A stretch of 64,000 nucleotides of DNA from Streptomyces sp. RPT161 (GTDB lineage: Bacteria > Actinomycetota > Actinomycetes > Streptomycetales > Streptomycetaceae), in assembly GCF_027533845.1 (NCBI RefSeq), contig NZ_JAPZVN010000010.1, positions 124,001 to 188,000 of the forward strand, read 5' to 3'. Positions 36,042 through 44,781 of the stretch are shown here, piece after piece. The translations under genes and the position numbers were made by a program. The notes below the pieces were generated by a model. That model had not been told where the DNA came from. It did not search any database and worked only from the letters and a program-made list of their open reading frames with translations. Each line of letters opens with the position of its first letter. Positions within the stretch are counted from its first letter, which is position 1.

Positions 36042-36049
36042 GGTCCCCC
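36042..36049. repeat. Left 8-bp target-site duplication
   Basis: GGTCCCCC directly before the left inverted repeat of the transposon; identical to 39738-39745 on the same strand. Confidence 0.8.
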
Positions 36050-37400
36050 CAGGGCTTCGGCGTAGTCGGCGAGCGTCCGGTTTGTGATCACGCGAGGCCG
36101 AGGAGTTCGAGGGAGCGGCGGGCGTCGCGAGCGTTGCGGCGGAGTCCGGCTGCGATGTTCTTTATGCCGTTCAGCCGGAGGGCGCCGACGGCGAGGTTGC
36201 GCCAGGTCGCCATCGCGCGGGGAGCGTTGCCGGTCCGCAGTTGGGAGGCGTCCTCGGCGAAGGTGGTGTCGCGGACGTGGTGCAGCGCCTCGGTCTTCCA
36301 GTGGTCTCGGATCAGCTGTGCGAGCTGGGCGGGGTTGGCTTGGTCGGTGGTCAGGCTCGTGACCGCGTAGACGGTCGTGATCGTGGTCCTGCCGGTCTTA
36401 CGGTCGGTGCGGCGGCGCTTGACCTGGACGGCCTGGCAGGCGCCGGGGAAGAGCAGGTTGTTCACAGTGGCGACCTTGACCCGGCGGATCTCGGAGCGGC
36501 CGTGACCGGTGCCCCGGGTCCGGCCCTGGAGCGGAATGTCCTTCCAGGGCAGGGACGTGAGCTGTTTGCGCAGCTTCTTCTGGTTGCCTTTGACGATCGC
36601 GATGTAGTGGGCCCGTCGGCCGAGGAGGTATCCGGCGTGCTCGCGCTGGGTATGCACCGCGTCGCTCGTGACGACCATCCCGGCGGGGTCGGCGACGGTG
36701 TCCAGCAGCGACTGGAAGCAGGTGGTCTCTCCGGTCTTCTTGCCGACGTCGAGCTGGGCCAGGACCAGCCCGGTAGTGTGCTCCACCGCGGCGAGCAGGT
36801 GAATCTTCTGCCCCCGGGCCTTCGCTGCACCGCCGTAGGGACTTGCCGTCCACGGACAGGCCGCTCAGCCCGCCACTGGCGGGGCGGCGGTCGGCGAGCC
36901 AGTGGCCAACGGCCTGGTCCAAGGCGTCGCCGTCGATACGGCCCAGCAGCCGGCGGACCGTCGCCTCGGCCGGGACCAACCGCCTGGGCAGCACCGGGTC
37001 GGGTCGCACACCGAGACGCTCCAGCACGTTCGGGTGGCGCGTCCGCGATCCACTCACCGACCACGAGCAGCGACGTCGCTCCGGCCAGCACCGCGCACGC
37101 GGTCAGGGCGAGCACGACGGCCAGCGCGTGCCGCACGCCGCGTGGGTCACGCGGGTCCGTGACCTGAGCCAGCCGCTCCAGCAGGCCGGGCACCTCGCCG
37201 GGCCCGACGTCGGCCTGTTCGCGGAGTTGGTCAAGGGCAGGCGGAATCGGAGATGATGCGTCGACAGGCACGGTCTTCCAGGCAGGTCCCGGGGCGTCGA
37301 GAACTCCATGATCTTGGAAGTCCGTGCCTGTTCTGCTTCCACCCCTGACGCCCAACGAAGCATCACGAACCAGACGGCGGCCCACTACGCCGAAGCCCTG
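36050..37400 (-). mobile_element. ISAs1-family insertion sequence with frameshifted transposase
   Basis: 1351-bp element with perfect 16-bp terminal repeats at 36050-36065 and 37385-37400. The transposase runs on the minus strand through three frames: LDQLREQADVGPGEVPGLLE and TDPRDPRGVRHALAVVLAL, then EATVRRLLGRIDGDALDQAV and [10 protein letters not shown], then [43 protein letters not shown] and the YAVTSL/IRDHW end at 36088. Two or more frameshifts make it inactive alone. No duplication is seen at its right edge, as expected if it is one arm of the composite. Confidence 0.8.
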
Positions 37401-37493
37401 CAACCCGACCAAGAAGGTAGGACGGTGTCGGTTTCTTTTGGGCTCCGGACTCGTTGGCTGGTCCGTGCGGGATCTGGCTGAGCGGTTGGACCT

Positions 37494-38387
37494 TTACGCG
37501 TCGAAGCTGGCGAAGTACGTCGCCGTCATGTAGTCCTCCCCGCCGTGCCCCTGCGAGGACGCGCGGCGGAAGCGCTCGACGCAGGCGGCGGCGACGTCCA
37601 TGCGGACGCCAGCCTGCTCGCCAGCCTCCACGATGAGGCGGGCGTCCTTCAAGGCGACGTCGACGCTGAAGTTCAAGGTGGCGTCACCGTGGAGGATCGA
37701 TGCCGCCTGGATCCGCAGGTAGGGCAGGTCCAACGGTTCGCCATCGATCGCCGCGAAGAATTGGTTCAGGTCGACTTTCAGCCCCTTGGCCAGCGCCATG
37801 ACCTCCGCACCAGTGTTGGTGACCGCCACTGCCCAGCTGTTGAGAACGAGTTTGAGGCTGCTGGCCGGACCGTCGCTGGCGTCCTCACCGGCTCAGAGGG
37901 TAATGCGGCCCACGGCGTCGAAAACGGCCTGGGCAACCGGGCGGGCAGCCGCGGGCCCCGCGGCCAGAACGGTGAGCTGCCCGGTCTCGGCGGGCGTCCG
38001 GGTACCCCAGATGGGCGCATCGAAGAAGATCAGGCCTTGCTCGCGTGCCAGCGCGGCCAGTTGGCTTTGTGCGGCAGGGCCGACAGTGGTGCTCTGTACC
38101 CAGACGGCGCCCTCGCGCATAGCGGGGGCCACGGTCCCCATGACGTCCAGGACGGCGGCGCCGTCGAGCACCATGGTGACCACTGCGTCAGCATCCCGCA
38201 CCGCGTCGGCGGCGTCCGCTTCCACTCTGATCCCATCACCCGCCAGGGGTTGGGCGCGCGAGATCGTACGGTTCCAGACTCGCACCTCGTGGCCCGCGGC
38301 GGCGATGTTGCGGGCCATGCCCGAGCCCATGATGCCGGTGCCGAGGACGGCGACCGTCAGGCTCTTGTCTGCCGTGGTGGAAGTCAT
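37494..38387 (-). pseudogene. NAD(P)-dependent 3-hydroxyisobutyrate dehydrogenase-like gene with an opal codon
   Basis: Transposon cargo. From ATG 38387: VAVLGTGIMGSGMARNIAAAG (NAD fold), DADAVVTMVLDGAAV, TVGPAAQSQLAALAREQG and APIWGTRTPAETGQLTVLAA (substrate loop), then GRITL and TGA at 37893-37895. The same frame goes on AGEDASDGPASSLKLVLNSW, TGAEVMALAKGLKVD and DVALKDARLIVEAGEQAGV to TAA at 37494, so the full 297-aa enzyme needs just one base change; many relatives have Trp or another residue at that point. The catalytic Lys in the LKLVLN helix lies after the stop. Confidence 0.8.
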
Positions 38388-38539
38388 GCGTGCACGCTAT
38401 GGTGAACGGTGGGAAAATCCAGTCGAGGCTCGCGGAGTGTCTCTGGCGGTGACATTGCTCGGTGGTGTGTGCTCTCGCAGAGACCACCCCGTTGGGGTAT
38501 GCCCGTCTTCGTCACCCTTCCTGATCGGCACCGGAAGCG

Positions 38540-39241
38540 TCACTGGACGTAAAGCCGCATGTCCTCCGGGAGGCTCGCCTTGACCCGGCGGGTGGGTTCG
38601 TCCGTCAGCACTTCCTCCGTACCATCCTCGATGGCCTCCAGGACCTGATCGACGACGGCTTCGGGGCTGATCTTGTACTCGCCTGCCGGGACGTTCGCTG
38701 ACATGTCGGTGTCGATCCACGTGGAATGGACGCTGACCACAAGCGTTCCCTGCGAGCGCAACTGACGGCGAACGGCGTGGGTGAGCAGCCACCCAGCGGC
38801 CTTGGAGGCGCTGTATGTCCCATTGATCGGGGACGCGAACCAACTGGTGACGGAAAGCATGTTGACCAGTGCTCCGCCACCGTTCACCGCCAGCACGGGG
38901 GCGAAAGCGCGGCACATCGACATCGTGCCGAAGTAGTTGGTCTCCATCTCCGCCCTGGCCGCCTCCATGCCGTTGTGGTCAAGTGGCTGAGCCGACCGGA
39001 CGAAACCCGCGTTGTTGATGACCACCGTGACGTCATCGCACTCCGCAGCCACACGCGTAACGTCATCAGGTGAGGTGATGTCCAATTGAATGGGGACCGC
39101 GCCGGCGATGTCGACCGTCTCAGGGCGACGAGCCGCCGCGTAGACCTTTCGGGCTTTCCGCTCCAAAAGGGAACGTACGTACACTCGCCCTACCCCGCGG
39201 TTGGCCCCGGTGACGAGGCACGTCGAGCTCTCGATCTCCAT
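38540..39241 (-). CDS. Short-chain dehydrogenase/reductase
   Basis: 233-aa SDR, the only intact cargo gene of the composite transposon. Cofactor motif TGANRGVG, structural NNAG, and catalytic Ser with Y-S-A-S-K in [20 protein letters not shown]. Basic residues after strand 2 (AARRPE) favour NADPH. Classical SDR length. ATG 39241 was chosen ([12 protein letters not shown]); ATG 39274 is in frame. Substrate unknown. It lies about 150 bases upstream of the opal-interrupted dehydrogenase on the same strand and may have been co-transcribed. Confidence 0.88.
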   Translation of the reverse strand: MEIESSTCLVTGANRGVGRVYVRSLLERKARKVYAAARRPETVDIAGAVPIQLDITSPDDVTRVAAECDDVTVVINNAGFVRSAQPLDHNGMEAARAEMETNYFGTMSMCRAFAPVLAVNGGGALVNMLSVTSWFASPINGTYSASKAAGWLLTHAVRRQLRSQGTLVVSVHSTWIDTDMSANVPAGEYKISPEAVVDQVLEAIEDGTEEVLTDEPTRRVKASLPEDMRLYVQ

Positions 39242-39334
39242 GGGGGCATTTTGGACCTCACGTTGCGTCTTCATCGTTCAACATGCCTATCGACACGTCG
39301 TCGATCCGGGCTCGGCGGACCCCGGCATCGCGGC

Positions 39335-39737
39335 TGTTCCCAGGCGCCTGCCAGGCCGTCCAGGTCAAGCGCCGCCGCACCGACCGTAAGACCGGCAGGA
39401 CCACGATCACGACCGTCTACGCGGTCACGAGCCTGACCACCGACCAAGCCAACCCCGCCCAGCTCGCACAGCTGATCCGAGACCACTGGAAGATCGAGGC
39501 GCTGTACCACGTCCGCGACACCACCTTCGCCGAGGATGCCTCCCAACTGCGGACCGGCAACGCTCCCCGCGCGATGGCGACCTGGCGCAACCTCGCCGTT
39601 GGCGCCCTCCGGCTGAACGGCATAAAGAACATCGCAGCCGGACTCCGCCGCAACGCTCGCGACGCCCGCCGCTCCCTCGAACTCCTCGGCCTCGCGTGAT
39701 CACAAATCGGACGCTCGCCGACTACGCCGAAGCCCTG
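39335..39737 (+). mobile_element. Truncated inverted ISAs1 copy (right arm)
   Basis: Nearly identical, reversed, to 36050-36453. Codes for the last 120 residues of the transposase (from [14 protein letters not shown] to SLELLGLA) with two visible amino-acid changes (WKIEALYH against WKTEALHH). Ends with the 16-bp repeat CTACGCCGAAGCCCTG at 39722-39737. Confidence 0.85.
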
Positions 39738-39745
39738 GGTCCCCC
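39738..39745. repeat. Right 8-bp target-site duplication
   Basis: GGTCCCCC directly after the right terminal repeat; matches 36042-36049. Confidence 0.8.
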
Positions 39746-40046
39746 CACCTGCCACACGCAGTCCTGGTGCTGCCGCAGCCATACCGAACGCGATTTTCGT
39801 TGGCCATGTCTCGCCGGTGCAGAGGGCGGTGACAACAAAGAACGGGGCCACCCCCGGGGCTTTCGAACACGCTGTGACGGGCGGCTGGGCGTCCCGCGTT
39901 CACGGCCACGGCAGTGCCGTCATCTCTCCTCGACATTCACGAGCCGATCGATCACCAACTGCCTCCCGGAAACCGTCGACAAACGCTGCTCTTAGAAATC
40001 AACGAAGCCATCCCTGCCTGATCAGGCGGACTTTTGGTGCTGCGCG

Positions 40047-40583
40047 TCAGTCCTGGTTCGAGCTGGACAGAGCTTCGGTGACCAGGCGGGAGGCGAAGTC
40101 GCGGTCGTCAGTGAGCCGGTTGATGTGTTCCGCGAGTAGCAAGGCCGTGGCTTCCAGGGAGTTCATCTCCTCCCCAGTCCAGTCTCCGTACTGCTTGCGC
40201 CACAGGTTGGGGCTTAGGCCGGTGCCGGCCGCGACGACCAGGCCGGCCATGGTGGGGATGGTCTCGGGACGGACGCTCTTGGGCATCATCCGCATCGAGG
40301 CCACGAAGCTGGGCACCACGTACTCGATGACGTCCCTGTCATGGTCCTCGTAGGCCATCCGCAGCCACTGCATGAACATGTAGATGAGCGTGCATGCGCC
40401 GTCCACCAGGTCATTGGCTTGCTTGGGGCTCAATGACGCGGTGAATTGGTCTGCCAATTGCTGCTGTTCGGGGTCGGTCTCGGCCCTGCCGTCGTAGATG
40501 GTTTTGAGCCGAGAGTCAATCACCATGAGCGCTGCACCCACATCGCCGGCGGGAGCGTATTGGGGATCGCAGGGCGATGACAC
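40047..40583 (-). CDS. Unknown helical protein
   Basis: 178-aa soluble, mostly helical protein: QQLADQFTASLSPKQANDLV, ACTLIYMFMQWLRMAYEDHD, YVVPSFVASMRMMPKSVRPE and NLWRKQYGDWTGEEMNSLEA. No family recognised. GTG 40583 is strongly supported by GGAGGAATCCT just upstream; ATG 40526 is a possible alternative. No clear partner gene. Confidence 0.65.
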   Translation of the reverse strand: MSSPCDPQYAPAGDVGAALMVIDSRLKTIYDGRAETDPEQQQLADQFTASLSPKQANDLVDGACTLIYMFMQWLRMAYEDHDRDVIEYVVPSFVASMRMMPKSVRPETIPTMAGLVVAAGTGLSPNLWRKQYGDWTGEEMNSLEATALLLAEHINRLTDDRDFASRLVTEALSSSNQD

Positions 40584-40958
40584 AGGATTCCTCCTCGGAT
40601 GACCGTGGGCAACGCGGCGTGTCCGTACGGTATCCCGCCGATGAGACGACGGTTTCACGAATCCCGGTGAAGCGCTCGCTGTCTGGCCGCAGCGGTTTCT
40701 GCGCTTCCAAGGCGCTGGCCGTCGGACCGTAGCTGGATCACGGTTTGCTGACGGCGGGCACGGCGCTAGGTGGTGCAGCAGGCTAACCGAAATACGGCTG
40801 ACGCGTGTGGCGTCACCACGCCTACGCCGCTGGCCTGTACGTGACGGAGTACCCCGCCGGAGAAGACCGCTCGAAGGGGAGATCAGGTTCCGGAGGGCCA
40901 GGACGCCGGGTAGATGCCCGGCGTCCTGGGGTGCGTTTGCTGCTCGCTACCGGTGGAT
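40584..40958. other. Intergenic region with one hairpin
   Basis: About 375 bases. No gene seen; contains the promoter of the 40583 gene and the hairpin at 40899-40928. Confidence 0.4.
40899..40928 (-). terminator. Hairpin after the phosphomannomutase relic
   Basis: CAGGACGCCGGG-TAGATG-CCCGGCGTCCTG, a 12-bp perfect stem with a 6-base loop, 30 bases beyond the stop of the relic. Confidence 0.7.
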
Positions 40959-41420
40959 TCAGGAACAAACGAGGGCGAGGACCTCGTCACGTAGGGGGTC
41001 GACGGCCTCCTGGGTGGGGTCCTCGACATTGAGGCGGAGCAGGGGTTCGGTGTTGGAGGGGCGGAGTTTGAACCAGCGGCCGTCGCCGAGGGTGACCGTC
41101 AGTCCGTCGAGCCGGTCGGTGGTCACGCCGTCGAACTGCCCGTACGCGGCCTCGACTTCGTCGAGCTTTGCGGGTACGTCGGCGACTTCGGAGTTGATCT
41201 CGCCCGAGGCGGCATAGCGGGAGTAGCCCGCGACCAGTTCGGACAGCGGCCGGTCCTGTTCGCCGAGGGCGGCCAGGACGTGGAGGGCGGTGAGCATGCC
41301 GGTGTCGGCTCGCCAGACGTCGCGGAAGTAGTAGTGGCCGGAGTGCTCGCCGCCGAGGACGGCGTCATGTTCGGCCATCAGGGCCTTCATGAAGGAGTGG
41401 CCAACCCGGCTGCGGATCGG
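40959..41420 (-). pseudogene. C-terminal fragment of phosphomannomutase/phosphoglucomutase
   Basis: About 150 residues of an alpha-D-phosphohexomutase: RVGHSFMKALMAEHDAVLGG, the substrate loop GGEHSGHYYF, ADTGMLTALHVLAALG, and the phosphate-binding RPSNTEPLLRLNVE. The N-terminal three domains with the phospho-Ser loop are missing. Upstream sequence in another frame (MESFERARLDAYFAKL) belongs to something else, so this is a deletion fusion and not functional. Confidence 0.75.
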
Positions 41421-41532
41421 GATTCCGCCGTGTGAGCTTGGCGAAGTAGGCGTCCAGCCGGGCGCGTTCGAAGGATTCCATGGCAGTTCCCTCTCATCCG
41501 TCAGTGCGGATTCGTGCATGGAAAGGCTGGGT

Positions 41533-42009
41533 TCAGATGGTGCGGGCGAGACCGAACAGCAGCCGATCCGCGGCAAGTTCGGCGTCCAGGTAGGCGTCGA
41601 CGCGGGCGGCGTCAGCGGACGGGGGCAGTGCGTCCAGGCCGACCATCACGACGGCCTCGCCGGATCGGGCGACCAGTGCGGTCCAGCGAGGGTGGGTGGG
41701 GAGCCGCAGGCCGTAGCGGCTGCCGTGGAAGCGCATCAGCACCCGGTCGCCGACGACCTGAAGCCGCCCCGGCAGGACGGGCATGGGGTCTCGGGCATTG
41801 GCCAGGCCGCCGAGACAGTCGGCGATCACCCGCATCCGGGCCTCGATCGCCTCGGGGGCATCGTGGTCGGTGCGGCCGGGCGGTTGGGCGAGCAGGACGT
41901 GCCCGACATGCTGACCGTCCAGCGCCATCCCGGGCCAGGTCCATGCCCCGAGGGAGGCCAGCAGCCCCGGCCTCGGGCCGGTGAGCGACGACGGAGTGCG
42001 GGTCAGCAT
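41533..42009 (-). CDS. Unknown protein coupled to the ATP-binding regulator
   Basis: 158-aa soluble protein with an alpha/beta pattern: GLLASLGAWTWPGMALDG, QHVGHVLLAQPPGRTDHDAP, LMRFHGSRYGLRLPTH and a C-terminal AYLDAELAADRLLFGLAR. ATG 42009 overlaps the end of the ATPase gene by 7 bases (42003-42009), so translation is coupled. Third gene of a three-gene operon. I do not recognise the family. Confidence 0.6.
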   Translation of the reverse strand: MLTRTPSSLTGPRPGLLASLGAWTWPGMALDGQHVGHVLLAQPPGRTDHDAPEAIEARMRVIADCLGGLANARDPMPVLPGRLQVVGDRVLMRFHGSRYGLRLPTHPRWTALVARSGEAVVMVGLDALPPSADAARVDAYLDAELAADRLLFGLARTI

Positions 42010-42419
42010 GCCGCCTCCCGGACGGCGACGGCCTTGAACCGCAACCAGACAATCTTCCCGGACGGCTGCCGGTCGCAGATGCCCCACCCATCCGCGAGTT
42101 CCTGGACGATCAGCAGCCCTCGTCCGGAGGCGTCCGACGGCTTCGGGTGGCGGACCTGTGGCCGGTGGCCGTCGCGGCGGCTGTCGTGTACTTCCAGGAG
42201 TACGAAGTCGTCGTCTTCGACGGTCAGCCTGACCAGGAAGCCGATGCCGGGCTCGGTGCCGTGAATGAGCGCGTTGGTGGCCAACTCGGAGACACACAGC
42301 TGGATGTCGTCTGCGGCCCCGTCCAGTCCCCAGGCCATCAAGGTTGCGGTGGTGAACTTCCTGGCTAGGCTTACGGATTCGCGCTTTGACTCGAAGTACT
42401 TCTGCATCACCTCGGGCAT
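42003..42419 (-). CDS. ATP-binding protein, anti-sigma-factor kinase type (HATPase_c_2)
   Basis: 138-aa RsbW-like GHKL ATPase, a large family in Streptomyces. Markers: RESVSLARKFTTATLMAWGL, the N-box CVSELATNALIHGT, the D-box VHDSRRDGHRPQ with G..P, and SGRGLLIVQELADGWG. It may act as an anti-sigma factor or protein kinase; no sigma or anti-anti-sigma gene is adjacent. ATG 42419 is used with GTGAGG upstream; GTG 42431 is the alternative. Middle gene of an operon with 42428 and 41533. Confidence 0.85.
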   Translation of the reverse strand: MPEVMQKYFESKRESVSLARKFTTATLMAWGLDGAADDIQLCVSELATNALIHGTEPGIGFLVRLTVEDDDFVLLEVHDSRRDGHRPQVRHPKPSDASGRGLLIVQELADGWGICDRQPSGKIVWLRFKAVAVREAAC

Positions 42420-42427
42420 GCCGGGCC

Positions 42428-42847
42428 TCACGTCTCCGCGTCCAAGGCCCGGCGGCGAGGCCGGGCCGCGCTGGACGGGCTGGAGAAGCGATGGCCGACT
42501 GATCGGTGCTGGCGGCTGCTGCGGATCAGCAGCAGCCGTGCTCCAGCCGCCTCGATCTGTTTCTCCCGGGCGGCGGCTATCGCCTTGGGGCCGAGGTGGG
42601 AGGCGGACGGCAGCACGACGCCGTAGGTGTCGGGTAGTGCCAGGACATCCAGCAGCCCGATGAACGCCACCTCCTGCGAGGTGGAGCGTTCGGTGAACAC
42701 CCCGGACAGCAGGAGCTCGTGCTGGCGGCAGTACTCGGCCAGCGACGCGGCCAAGGCCGCTTGGCGGGTCGCCGAGGCCCGCGCCAGCCGCAGGTAGCCA
42801 TAGACGACCGGACCTGCGACCTGGCGATGCTCAGTGAGCGGTTCCAT
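42428..42847 (-). CDS. Degenerate serine-recombinase-like protein
   Basis: 139-aa protein resembling the N-terminal catalytic domain of serine resolvases: VVYGYLRLARASATRQAALA, SLAEYCRQHELLLSGVFTER, GLLDVLALPDTYGVVLPSAS, HLGPKAIAAAREKQIEAAGA. The catalytic Ser after YxR is not in its usual place and no DNA-binding C-terminus follows, so it is more likely a regulatory relative than an active recombinase. ATG 42847 assumed. First gene of the operon, divergent from the XRE-TPR gene. Confidence 0.65.
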   Translation of the reverse strand: MEPLTEHRQVAGPVVYGYLRLARASATRQAALAASLAEYCRQHELLLSGVFTERSTSQEVAFIGLLDVLALPDTYGVVLPSASHLGPKAIAAAREKQIEAAGARLLLIRSSRQHRSVGHRFSSPSSAARPRRRALDAET

Positions 42848-43003
42848 GCGTACAACCGTCCAAACAAGACTCGGGAAGAGTGACAACCCGAGCCTGACGT
42901 CTGGTCAGCGTGCCCAGAGTGAACCGCTGTTGCACTTCCGTAGCACTTCCGTCTCCCCGCTTGAGTTCCCGTGCTTCCATGGCGACGCAGAAGGGAGCGA
43001 CGC

Positions 43004-44098
43004 GTGGCGACCGTGCACCATTGGACCGGCCTTGAGGCCCGAGCACTGCGTCTGGCCCTGCGGATGAGCGTCCGCGCGTTCGCCGAACACCTCGGCGTCG
43101 GCATTCGCACCGTCTCCAAGTGGGAAAAGCTCCTCACCGCCACCGAGCCGAGGCCCGACACCCAAGCCATCTTGGACACCGCGCTAGCTCGCGCGGACGC
43201 CGCAGTGCATCTGCGGTTCGAGACAAACCTGTCCGAAGCCGGACGCCCCACACCTGGCCGACGAGTAACGGTCACCGGCCCCAGGGCTTGGGAGTACGAG
43301 TCGTGGACCGACGACCTGGAACGCGTCGTCGTCGCCCTGTCCCGGCAGAACTTCACCTTCGCCGACAACCTGCTGAACCGCTGGCTGGCCCGCTTCAAGC
43401 CAATGCAACTGGATGACAAGGGCCTGTATCTGTTCGCCCGCTCCACCGTCCTGCTCGGCGACCTGCGACGCGACGAAGGCGCCGTGATCGGACCGATGTC
43501 GGCCCAGCACTCCTATGCCGGTGCCCACTCGATCTTCACCCAGCTCGACAACCCCCGCCGCGTCGCCCAACTCGACCTGTCCCTGGCGGTGGTCGCCGAG
43601 ATGTCCGACAAGTTGGAGACCGCAGCCCGCCACTACGAAACCCTCGCCGTCGACGACCGGCTCTCCCGCCGCGACCGAGCACGGGCCAGGTTGTGGGTAG
43701 GCACCGCGCTGAGCAAGGACGGCAACCACGACTATGCCGCCCGCGTCATGCTGGCCGCCACCCGCGACTTCGAGGACCTGGGTGAAGTAGACGACTGGTC
43801 AGTCGCCCACCAAAAACTCGCCCTGGCCCACCGCGGGACCGGCCAGTTGGACCAAGCCCTGCACTTCATCGACATCGCCCGCAGCACCGGCGTGATGGAC
43901 TCGCCCATGCAGCGCGTGCGGTTGGACACCGCCCACGGCCACATCCTGCTGTCCGACCCGGCCACACGGGATGATGGGCTGCGGGTGCTCAACGACGCCG
44001 CGACGCTGGCCGCCAAGGTCGGCCTGAGCCACCAGCTCCGCAGCATCGAGAGCATCCGCAGGATGACCGAGGGGGCAGCCCGCCCCCGGCGACGGTGA
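43004..44098 (+). CDS. XRE-type regulator with TPR-like C-terminus
   Basis: 364-aa regulator. N-terminal helix-turn-helix LALRMSVRAFAEHLGVGIRT followed by VSKWEK; then an about 270-residue array of paired helices (HSIFTQLDNPRRVAQLDLSL, ETAARHYETLAVDDRLSRRD, KLALAHRGTGQLDQALHFID), the typical Streptomyces XRE-TPR layout. It probably senses a ligand or peptide. GTG 43004 follows GAAGGGAGC. The stop overlaps the next frame (GTGA at 44095), tying it to YdcF- and WbqC-like genes. Confidence 0.85.
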   Translation: MATVHHWTGLEARALRLALRMSVRAFAEHLGVGIRTVSKWEKLLTATEPRPDTQAILDTALARADAAVHLRFETNLSEAGRPTPGRRVTVTGPRAWEYESWTDDLERVVVALSRQNFTFADNLLNRWLARFKPMQLDDKGLYLFARSTVLLGDLRRDEGAVIGPMSAQHSYAGAHSIFTQLDNPRRVAQLDLSLAVVAEMSDKLETAARHYETLAVDDRLSRRDRARARLWVGTALSKDGNHDYAARVMLAATRDFEDLGEVDDWSVAHQKLALAHRGTGQLDQALHFIDIARSTGVMDSPMQRVRLDTAHGHILLSDPATRDDGLRVLNDAATLAAKVGLSHQLRSIESIRRMTEGAARPRRR

Positions 44099-44112
44099 CC
44101 AGGGAGAAGCGA

Positions 44113-44781
44113 GTGGCGGACAACCAGCGGGCCATCACCGATGACCAGCGGCAGCAGGCCAAGCTGATCTGGGACTACCACCAGATGCACCACGACGCGA
44201 GGCCGGTCGACGCCGCGATCGGCCTGGGCAGCCACGACCTTGGGGTGCCCGCCTTCTGTGCCCAGCTGTATCGCGCCGGTCTCTTCCCGACCCTGGTATT
44301 CACTGGTGGCCCCAACCCCACCGCCCCTGAACGGTTCCCGCGCGGCGAGGCCGTGCACTTCCGCGAGCACGCGCTGGAGCTCGGTGTGCCGGATGAGGCG
44401 ATCCTGCTGGAGCCCAAGGCTCGCAACACGGGCCAGAACATCACCTTCTCCCGGGAGGTGCTGGCAACAGCCGGAATCAGCCCGGCCTCGGTGCTGCTGG
44501 TCTCCATGCCGTATATGGAGCGACGCTCCTTCGCCACCGCCTGCAAGCTGTGGCCCGAAGTCGAGGTGATCTGTGCCTCGGAGCCGCTGGAGTTCGACGA
44601 CTACCTCAAGAGCATCGGCGACGAAAAGCTCGTCACCGACCAACTCGTCGGCGACCTGCAACGGGTGATCGAGTATCCGAAGCTCGGGTTCGCCATCGAG
44701 CAAGACGTCCCGGAGGACGTGCATGCCGCGTACGAATCTCTCATCCGCGAAGGCTTCACCAGCCGCCTTATCAGCTCCTGA
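44113..44781 (+). CDS. YdcF-like (DUF218) protein
   Basis: 222-aa protein of the YdcF/SanA family: AAIGLGSHDLGVPAFCAQLY, LFPTLVFTGGPNP, LLEPKARNTGQNITFSRE and LLVSMPYMERRSFATACKLW. The fold binds nucleotide-like ligands and has been tied to cell-envelope work in other bacteria; no signal or membrane segment here. GTG 44113 was chosen because AGGGAG lies 6 bases upstream; GTG 44095 overlapping the previous stop is also possible. Second gene of the XRE-TPR cassette. Confidence 0.8.
   Translation: MADNQRAITDDQRQQAKLIWDYHQMHHDARPVDAAIGLGSHDLGVPAFCAQLYRAGLFPTLVFTGGPNPTAPERFPRGEAVHFREHALELGVPDEAILLEPKARNTGQNITFSREVLATAGISPASVLLVSMPYMERRSFATACKLWPEVEVICASEPLEFDDYLKSIGDEKLVTDQLVGDLQRVIEYPKLGFAIEQDVPEDVHAAYESLIREGFTSRLISS

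Larger units (their letters stand above)
36050..39737. mobile_element. Composite transposon bounded by ISAs1-type sequences
   Basis: The left border is a complete-length ISAs1-like element (36050-37400); the right border is an about 403-bp inverted copy of its end (39335-39737). Both outer ends start with the same 16-bp repeat (CAGGGCTTCGGCGTAG) and are flanked by the same 8-bp direct repeat GGTCCCCC, so the whole 3.7-kb unit appears to have inserted as one. Cargo: a 3-hydroxyisobutyrate dehydrogenase-like gene with an opal codon and an SDR gene. ISAs1 elements usually make 8-bp duplications. Confidence 0.75.

Noticed and set aside
40959-41576. Reading the phosphomannomutase fragment as a complete 205-aa gene
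   Set aside because: Residues before GHSFMK are random, and a different gene start (MESFERARLDAYF) sits there in another frame; it is a deletion fusion.
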